Assembly (NCBI GenBank): GCA_946413655.1
Contig: CAMKLO010000020.1
Location: forward strand, 1-48,118
Source: an uncultured Fibrobacter sp.
GTDB lineage: Bacteria > Fibrobacterota > Fibrobacteria > Fibrobacterales > Fibrobacteraceae
DNA length: 48,118 bases
Direction of reading: 5' to 3'
A program made the position numbers and the translations under genes. A model generated the notes under the pieces. It worked only from the letters and a program-made list of their open reading frames with translations. It made no database searches and was not told the origin of the DNA. Positions 43,406 through 48,118 of this stretch are shown here, piece by piece (positions within the stretch are counted from its first letter, which is position 1; every line of letters begins with the position of its first letter).

Positions 43406-44008
43406 TTGCTCGTTTCAATCGCTTTTTTCAGTATAATATTGAGGACAATTGGATTACTGATTTCACAAGGTTTGAAAATTTCCTATGATTGGAGAGGTAT
43501 GCCGGTTGAATTTAGACTAGAACCTGCGGGCAGTTCCAGCGATACCTTGTTCAGGCTCCTGATGAAGTACGACGGGACCGGTCGGAGGATTTCCAAGACC
43601 GTGATGCGCAAAGTTGCAGGTGCGGCCGATTGGGATACGGCGCAGGTGACGCACTACACCGGCATCGGGACTGAAATCCGCGAGAACTACGCCGGACCGG
43701 CAAAACAGACAAAGGTCGTCGTCAACATGCCGCAAGGATTGGGTCGCTATGGAATAGAAGACGCATTTTCGTCTATGGTTATTGACGGTGCTTTTATTCT
43801 TGCTGGTAGTAAATTTGCTCCTAGAGGAAGAATTACTAAAACTTTGGTAGGTGGTTCTTATAAAAGAGCTGCGGATAATGCTTTGCAAAATATATTGAAT
43901 TTTGGAACCCACGAGATTGATGGTATGTTGAGACAAATCAATGATATTCCTATGGATATGGCTCCAGAAAAGTCATCTAGTATGGCGCCGATGGAGGATG
44001 ATAATTGA
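43406..44008 (+). CDS. second orphan RHS tip module
   Basis: RHS homology starts at about 43466 (GLKISYDWRGMPVEF) and runs to LGRYGIEDAF near 43770. The 200 bp at 43523-43722 differ from 41569-41768 at only 8 positions by eye. After IEDAF the sequence switches to an unrelated tail of about 80 residues, so the usual closing motif of the RHS core (DPxxG...DPDG) is absent. The frame opens with a TTG at 43406. A more credible start is ATG 43499 inside the RHS segment, preceded by GGAGAGGT. Likely a truncated donor cassette. Confidence 0.6.
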   Translation: MLVSIAFFSIILRTIGLLISQGLKISYDWRGMPVEFRLEPAGSSSDTLFRLLMKYDGTGRRISKTVMRKVAGAADWDTAQVTHYTGIGTEIRENYAGPAKQTKVVVNMPQGLGRYGIEDAFSSMVIDGAFILAGSKFAPRGRITKTLVGGSYKRAADNALQNILNFGTHEIDGMLRQINDIPMDMAPEKSSSMAPMEDDN

Positions 44009-44193
44009 AATATTTAGGTCTTATAATCATGATTTGGTGCTTAGTTGAAATAATAAAAACAAAAAGAGCAGGAATGTGTGGATCGTATGTAACAAAAGAA
44101 AATGACCCAGCAACTTATTATGCTTATGTTGTATTGGTTGCTTTGGGCGTTATATTTGGCTTTTTTTATGTGTTCGTTTTTTTTGATTCATAA
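44005..44193 (+). CDS. small two-segment membrane protein, putative immunity
   Basis: 62 residues with a TTG start that overlaps the TGA of the RHS module by 3 nt. It has two hydrophobic segments (YLGLIIMIWCLVEII and YVVLVALGVIFGFFYVFVFF) around a short polar loop. Translational coupling to an RHS tip suggests a membrane immunity protein, but the sequence is too short to classify. Confidence 0.45.
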   Translation: MKYLGLIIMIWCLVEIIKTKRAGMCGSYVTKENDPATYYAYVVLVALGVIFGFFYVFVFFDS

Positions 44194-44247
44194 AAAGGCG
44201 AATACAGCTATTATGAATGCCCCAAAAGACTTAAATCAGTTGCAAGT

Positions 44248-44340
44248 AACATGGACGGCACAGCCAATACTCGCATTACGATTGACGACTGCAACTTCGT
44301 CTATGATTCCGAGAGTGATTTAACAGAAGACAAACACTAG
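44248..44340 (+). pseudogene. RHS core remnant
   Basis: Translates to NMDGTANTRITIDDCNF and on to LTEDKH before a TAG. It aligns with NMGGTTDERNMSDTANF...LTEDKSKG of the first RHS module. It has no start and is cut by the repeat element at 44341. Confidence 0.75.
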
Positions 44341-44409
44341 CAAGGTGAGAGCAGCAAAAATGCACTCGTGCATTTTTATTGCCGAACCGCAGCGTATTGC
44401 GCTTTGCGC
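44341..44409. repeat. palindromic repeat interrupting the RHS remnant
   Basis: CAAGGTGAGAGCAGC, AAAAATGCA-CTCG-TGCATTTTT, TTGCCGAACCGCAGC and TTGCGCTTTGCGCAA: the same layout as the 81-bp insert at 41770. RHS homology resumes at 44411 (LKISHVWRGMPIE). Confidence 0.7.
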
Positions 44410-44448
44410 AATTCCAAGCGCCTGAAAATTTCCCATGTTTGGAGAGGT

Positions 44449-45396
44449 ATGCCTATCGAATTGACACAGACGCAGCAACTTACGGGTTTAGGTAAAAATG
44501 TAATTTTACTAATCTTATGTTTTTTTCTTATTGCTTGTCAGCAAACTGAGAATACAAAAGATGTTGAGGCTGTTTTAAACAAAATTTTGAAATGCTATGG
44601 CTATGAAAATATGCCGACAGAACGTGTTTTCTTTAAAAATAATCGAATTTTTTTAGAAAGTTACCAATGTATGGTATCATTTGAACTTCCCATAGAATGT
44701 GATACAACGAAGCGTTATCCAGGTATGTGTGGTGGGGCTGGAAATTCTTTTTGGATAGATAGTTTTGACAAAACATTTAATGTGACGATAAATGAGAATT
44801 TGACAGATTCATCGCTCTCAAATTTCGTTGTATCCAATCTAAATGGAGATCACCTTTGGAGTTGTCCTATTATGATTGATGGTGCAAAAATAGGTCTTCC
44901 TGGATTTGCTTATGATGAAAATCATATATCTTTTTCAGTGATTGGGGACGGTAAATATCAAATGGTTGTTAATAATAAATGTCAGGAAGATACTTCACTG
45001 CGAGCTTTTAGTTTGCATAAAATATCAAAGCTTGGTGACAACTATTTAAATGCTTTTAACATTGATGGAAAAGCTTTTGTCGTGTATAAGAACAAAGCAG
45101 AAGTTCCTGTTCGTATGGAAAATTTGAAAGATAAAGACTTTCTGAAGTACGGTTTTTATTTTGATTATCCATACCTTTTGTTGTTGAATAAAGAGTATAA
45201 TCAACTGTATATTGAAAAATATAAACTTGATAATGATATATTTGTATTTGATGATTTTATATCGGTTGATGAACTTTGTGAGAAGGATAAATGGGATGAA
45301 TGCGGCTGGATTTTTCCTTGCGATGATGGAGCCTGTATTCGTATAAAACAACCTGGAAAGATGAAGTTTATTAAGCTAAAAAATTTTGATAAATAA
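44449..45396 (+). CDS. lipoprotein whose start lies in an RHS remnant
   Basis: 315 residues from ATG 44449. The first residues MPIELTQTQQL still belong to the RHS motif (WRGMPIE), then a lipoprotein signal follows (KNVILLILCFFLIAC, lipobox LIAC). The preceding bases GGAGAGGT, also from the RHS remnant, act as a Shine-Dalgarno. The large soluble domain is AT-rich, with scattered cysteines and no recognised motif. It may be a former immunity gene now fused to RHS-derived initiation signals. The frame upstream to 44368 is not needed. Confidence 0.55.
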   Translation: MPIELTQTQQLTGLGKNVILLILCFFLIACQQTENTKDVEAVLNKILKCYGYENMPTERVFFKNNRIFLESYQCMVSFELPIECDTTKRYPGMCGGAGNSFWIDSFDKTFNVTINENLTDSSLSNFVVSNLNGDHLWSCPIMIDGAKIGLPGFAYDENHISFSVIGDGKYQMVVNNKCQEDTSLRAFSLHKISKLGDNYLNAFNIDGKAFVVYKNKAEVPVRMENLKDKDFLKYGFYFDYPYLLLLNKEYNQLYIEKYKLDNDIFVFDDFISVDELCEKDKWDECGWIFPCDDGACIRIKQPGKMKFIKLKNFDK

Positions 45397-45522
45397 ATTG
45401 TACAATCATCAATGGTCGCCTCGGCGGCCTTGATCTATTGCCTCCCAAAACGACCCTACAAGGTCTAAAATCGTAAAAATGGGCGAAAAAACGTAAATTT
45501 TTCAAAGAGCAGAACTTAATCC

Positions 45523-45551
45523 TTGCTTTTTTGCTTAAAATAATGTATAAT
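45523..45551 (+). promoter_or_regulatory. promoter of the ATPase gene
   Basis: TTGCTT (45523-45528), 17-nt spacer, a perfect TATAAT (45546-45551). It directly abuts the palindrome at 45554. Confidence 0.75.
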
Positions 45552-45553
45552 AA

Positions 45554-45590
45554 TTACCAAATCGTGATTTACTAAATCGTGATTTGGTAA
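45554..45590. promoter_or_regulatory. palindromic operator-like site
   Basis: Outer arms TTACCAAATC / GATTTGGTAA are perfectly inverted. Inside, AAATCGTGATTT occurs twice as a direct repeat 15 bp apart (45559-45570, 45574-45585). It covers the predicted transcription start, where a bound protein would block RNA polymerase. Confidence 0.65.
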
Positions 45591-45606
45591 AAATATGAGG
45601 TGGAAT

Positions 45607-47052
45607 ATGTTCATTGGCAGAAAACAGGAATTGCAGTTTCTCGAAGAGCGGTACGCAAGCAAAGGTGGCCAGCTTGTCGTGCTTTACGGGCGCAGGCGTG
45701 TAGGCAAAACGGAGACTCTCCATGAATTTTGCAAAGGTAAGCCGCACGTGTTCTACTCGTGCCGGGAAGTGTCCGACAAACTGCAATTGCGCAGTTTTTC
45801 TTCCAAGATGCTACAAGAAAAGATTCCGGCGGCGAAGTATGTTTCCGAATTCGATGATTGGGAGGCGGCACTTGGCTCTGTTTCGGAATTGCCCTACGGC
45901 AAGCAGAAAAAATTGCTGATTATTGACGAATTTCCTTACATGTGCAAGTTCAACAGCAGCGTTCCGTCCGTCTTACAAGCCCTTTGGGATGAACGCCTTA
46001 AGGACGACGACGTCATGATTGTCCTGTGCGGCAGTTCTATGAGTTTTATCGAAAAGGAACTGCTTGCCGAAAAAAATCCGCTTTATGGACGTGCTACGGG
46101 AATCTTCAAGATGGAACCCATGGGATTCTACGATGCAATGCAGTTTTTCCCGAAATATTCCGCCCGTGACAAGATTGTAGCCTATTCTATCCTCGGCGGA
46201 ATTCCGCATTACCTGCGCCAATTCGATCCAGGCTTGTCTCTTGAAGAAAATATTAAGCGGAATATCCTTACCAAGGGCTGCGCTCTTTATAGTGAGGTGG
46301 AATTTCTGCTTCGGCAGGAACTGCGTGAAACGATTCTCTACAATTCCATTATTGAAGCCATTGCGCTTGGGGCGACCAAGCTGAATGATATCAGCAAAAA
46401 ATCGCTTATAGATGATACCTCGAAGACAAGCGTTTATCTAAAAAATTTGATAGAACTTTCTATTGTGCAACGTGAATTTTCCGTCGATGACGGCATAAAA
46501 GAAACAGGGAACCGGAATCGTGGGCTTTACCGCCTGACGGACAGTTTTTTCCGTTTCTGGTACGCATTCGTGTTTACCAACTATTCCGATTTGGAAAGTG
46601 GCGATGTTGACGGAGTATTCAAATATATTGTTAAGCCCGCCTTGCATGAGTTCGCGTCTTTTTCTTTTGAGGATGTTTGCCGTGAATATGTCCAAGAAAA
46701 ACAGAAGGCGGGACTGTTGCCGTTCCGTTATAAACGGATGGGACGCTGGTGGGGTAAAACTACTGTACGTCGTGGCGATGACACAGATGTTCAGGAAACG
46801 GAGATTGACCTGCTTGCAACATCTGCAGATAAGAAAAAGTATCTCGTAGGAGAATGTAAGTTTAAGGGCAAGCCATTTACTTACGGTGATTTTCTTGATA
46901 CGGCGGTAAAGCTTTCCTCGCAAAAAGAAAAAGCCGAATTTTACTACTACCTATTTTCCGAGTCCGGTTTTGTGGAAAAGTTAAGCGATGAAGCTCGCAG
47001 GAACCACAATATCCATCTAGTAAGTCTCGATGATATTGTTAAGTTAGCCTGA
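45607..47052 (+). CDS. ATPase_2 / DUF234 family protein
   Basis: 481 residues from MFIGRKQELQFLEERY (GAGGTGG before the ATG at 45607). Walker A is VVLYGRRRVGKTE near 25, Walker B LLIIDEFPY near 103, and sensor VLCGSSMSF near 140. A winged-helix region near 230-300 leads to a C-terminal domain with EIDLLATSADKKKYLVGECKF (about 400-425), resembling the nuclease-like E-D...ExK pattern of DUF234 proteins. These archaeal-type ATPases are widespread and of uncertain function, often in defence or mobile contexts. The operator-like palindrome suggests tight control. It sits between two RHS remnants. Confidence 0.85.
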   Translation: MFIGRKQELQFLEERYASKGGQLVVLYGRRRVGKTETLHEFCKGKPHVFYSCREVSDKLQLRSFSSKMLQEKIPAAKYVSEFDDWEAALGSVSELPYGKQKKLLIIDEFPYMCKFNSSVPSVLQALWDERLKDDDVMIVLCGSSMSFIEKELLAEKNPLYGRATGIFKMEPMGFYDAMQFFPKYSARDKIVAYSILGGIPHYLRQFDPGLSLEENIKRNILTKGCALYSEVEFLLRQELRETILYNSIIEAIALGATKLNDISKKSLIDDTSKTSVYLKNLIELSIVQREFSVDDGIKETGNRNRGLYRLTDSFFRFWYAFVFTNYSDLESGDVDGVFKYIVKPALHEFASFSFEDVCREYVQEKQKAGLLPFRYKRMGRWWGKTTVRRGDDTDVQETEIDLLATSADKKKYLVGECKFKGKPFTYGDFLDTAVKLSSQKEKAEFYYYLFSESGFVEKLSDEARRNHNIHLVSLDDIVKLA

Positions 47053-47087
47053 AAATATCCTATGATTGGAGATCTATACCGTTCAAA
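47049..47087 (+). pseudogene. fourth RHS remnant (LKISYDWRSIPF)
   Basis: The frame CTG-AAA-ATA-TCC-TAT-GAT-TGG reads LKISYDWRSIPF, the same motif found at 41510, 43469 and 44411. It overlaps the last codons of the ATPase gene and has no ORF after it. Confidence 0.7.
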
Positions 47088-47129
47088 ATGTCGTTTTGTG
47101 ACCTTTTTCAATATATACAGGTAAACAAG

Positions 47130-47158
47130 TTGTTTGTTCTTTGATAAAATGTTATATT
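47130..47158 (+). promoter_or_regulatory. promoter of small lipoprotein
   Basis: TTGTTT (47130-47135), 17-nt spacer, TATATT (47153-47158). Predicted start near 47165; AAGGA precedes the ATG. Confidence 0.6.
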
Positions 47159-47189
47159 CGTTCATGGAACAACTTCAAAGGAATGAAAT

Positions 47190-47540
47190 ATGAAAAAGTT
47201 GCTTTTGTTTTCTATGGTTGCGGCTGCAGCACTCTTCACCGCTTGCAGTGATGATTCCGACAATGATGTCTATTCTTGCGAAATCAACATAAACTACAAA
47301 AACGTTATTAGCGTTCATGGTTGTGTCGAAGCCTCTGTCCAGGACGATATGGATTATGTTTGCTCGTCAGCGAACGAAATGTCGCCGGGCGCTGGCAAAA
47401 CAGGAACGGGCTGCCCTGGTGGTGCTGCTAAAACTTGTAGTGGGGTTAAGGAAGGCACGGCTTATACCGCTTATTTTTATAATGAAGAAATGAAAGACAG
47501 GTCTTGCGATCAAATAATGTCCTTGATTGATAATTTGTAA
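47190..47540 (+). CDS. small lipoprotein, paralog of the 31.6-kb one
   Basis: 116 residues. MKKLLLFSMVAAAALFTAC carries a lipobox and is followed by SDDSDNDVYSCEIN. Seven further cysteines and a Gly-rich patch (GAGKTGTGCPGG) follow. It shares CSDDS, an SC-(D/E) start of the mature domain and the overall length with the lipoprotein at 31569. Function unknown; location periplasmic by its lipid anchor. Confidence 0.72.
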   Translation: MKKLLLFSMVAAAALFTACSDDSDNDVYSCEININYKNVISVHGCVEASVQDDMDYVCSSANEMSPGAGKTGTGCPGGAAKTCSGVKEGTAYTAYFYNEEMKDRSCDQIMSLIDNL

Positions 47541-47602
47541 TGAGCCCTACTAATTCTCAAATTTAAATAGTGACTTGCTCGGATTCGCTTCCGGGCATTT
47601 TC

Positions 47603-47608
47603 TATATT
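47603..47608 (+). promoter_or_regulatory. -10 box upstream of ahbD
   Basis: ATTTTC-TATATTTG, the same TTTTC-TAnnTTTG motif as at hemA, ahbC, cobA-hemD and tgt. Here the start codon is 26 nt downstream with GAGG in between, so this message has a short leader. Confidence 0.5.
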
Positions 47609-47634
47609 TGCTAAAAACGAACGAGGTCTTTGGC

Positions 47635-48118
47635 ATGATTGTTTCTTGGATGACAACGAATAAGTGTAACTTGACGTGCAAACACTGCTATCAGGATGCT
47701 GGCGAAAACAAGGCGGCGGAACTCACGACTGCCGAGGCGCTTAAGCTCATTGACGAGATTGCCAAGGCCGGATTCAAGATTATGATTTTCAGCGGTGGCG
47801 AACCGATGACCCGCCCGGACATTGTGGAACTTGTGGCCCATGCCCGCGAACGCGGACTTCGCCCGGTGTTTGGCACGAACGGAACGCTTATCACGCACGA
47901 TTTGGCAGTAAAGCTCAAGGATGCAGGTGCTATGGCGATGGGCATCAGTGTCGATAGCATCGACCCCAAGCGCCACAACGACTTCCGCGGACTCCCGAAT
48001 GCGTTTGAACTCACTTTGATGGGGATTGAAAACTGCAAGGCGGCTGGCCTCCCGTTCCAGATCCACACGACGATTATGGACTGGAACCAGAACGAAATTT
48101 TTGACATCATGGACTGGG
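47635..48118 (+). CDS. ahbD: radical SAM heme synthase AhbD (partial, runs off the window)
   Basis: 161 codons before the window ends. MIVSWMTTNKCNLTCKHCYQDAGE holds the radical-SAM cysteines in the form typical of AhbD (CxxxCxxCYxDAG), then IMIFSGGEPMTRPDIV, FGTNGTLIT and MGISVDSIDPKRHNDFRG. AhbD oxidatively decarboxylates two propionates of Fe-coproporphyrin III to vinyl groups, giving heme b. The C-terminal auxiliary-cluster cysteines are beyond the edge. It completes the pathway encoded at 22-35 kb although it is 12 kb away. Other radical-SAM maturases share this N-terminal motif, so a small doubt remains. Confidence 0.85.
   Translation, partial: MIVSWMTTNKCNLTCKHCYQDAGENKAAELTTAEALKLIDEIAKAGFKIMIFSGGEPMTRPDIVELVAHARERGLRPVFGTNGTLITHDLAVKLKDAGAMAMGISVDSIDPKRHNDFRGLPNAFELTLMGIENCKAAGLPFQIHTTIMDWNQNEIFDIMDW

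Noticed and set aside
45400..45445. Possible terminator GGTCGCCTCGGCGGCC after the 44.4-kb lipoprotein
   Set aside because: Only a short, imperfect stem and no T-run; not strong enough to call.

Overview
The window looks like a chromosomal segment of a Fibrobacter-type bacterium (Fibrobacterota). This is inferred from the gene families, the siroheme-dependent heme pathway, a secreted GH43 glycosidase and a List-Bact repeat protein that share a basic C-terminal motif, and sigma70-like promoters of the form TTTTC-TAnnTTTG. No sequence search was run. No rRNA, tRNA or CRISPR array was recognised.

Layout. 1-9.6 kb: two unknown membrane or secreted proteins, a pyruvate:ferredoxin oxidoreductase (nifJ), an N-formylglutamate amidohydrolase/C39-like peptidase pair, a TenI-like protein followed by 44-bp tandem repeats, and a secreted GH43 enzyme. 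9.8-14.9 kb: a REC-HD-GYP regulator with a large hybrid histidine kinase. 15-18.4 kb: a zinc-ribbon protein, a TrpB2-type tryptophan synthase beta chain preceded by a tryptophan attenuator (leader peptide MKFVTSINFWWWQAL), and tgt. 18.6-22 kb: a large secreted repeat protein and a small-protein/GNAT pair resembling a toxin-antitoxin operon.

22-35.4 kb is the core: ahbC, a fused ahbA-ahbB, hemA, hemC, a cobA-hemD fusion, a chelatase-SirC fusion, hemB, mscS and hemL. A partial ahbD starts at 47.6 kb. Together they encode the whole route glutamyl-tRNA -> ALA -> uroporphyrinogen III -> precorrin-2 -> siroheme -> didecarboxysiroheme -> Fe-coproporphyrin III -> heme b. Neither protoporphyrin-pathway nor coproporphyrin-pathway genes are seen in the window.

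35.5-41 kb carries a small lipoprotein, an acyl-CoA synthetase, a DUF2334 deacetylase-like protein, a 43-residue membrane protein, an alpha/beta hydrolase and fabF. 41.1-47.1 kb is a run of orphan RHS tip modules: two RHS C-terminal fragments with different tails and putative immunity genes, plus two more remnants of the same RHS motif next to a lipoprotein and an ATPase.

Three threads cut across the map. (1) Short palindromic repeats (GTCATTCTGA...GAATCCAGT, TAGACGAAAGACGAGAG and others) sit between genes and also in frame inside ahbAB, hemC, cobA-hemD, sirBC and an RHS module. (2) Several genes have a -10 hexamer ending exactly 6 nt before the start codon, which predicts leaderless mRNAs. 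(3) Orphan RHS modules keep the same LKISYDW-(R/K)-GMP segment, which in two copies carries a ready-made GGAGAGGT-ATG start signal.
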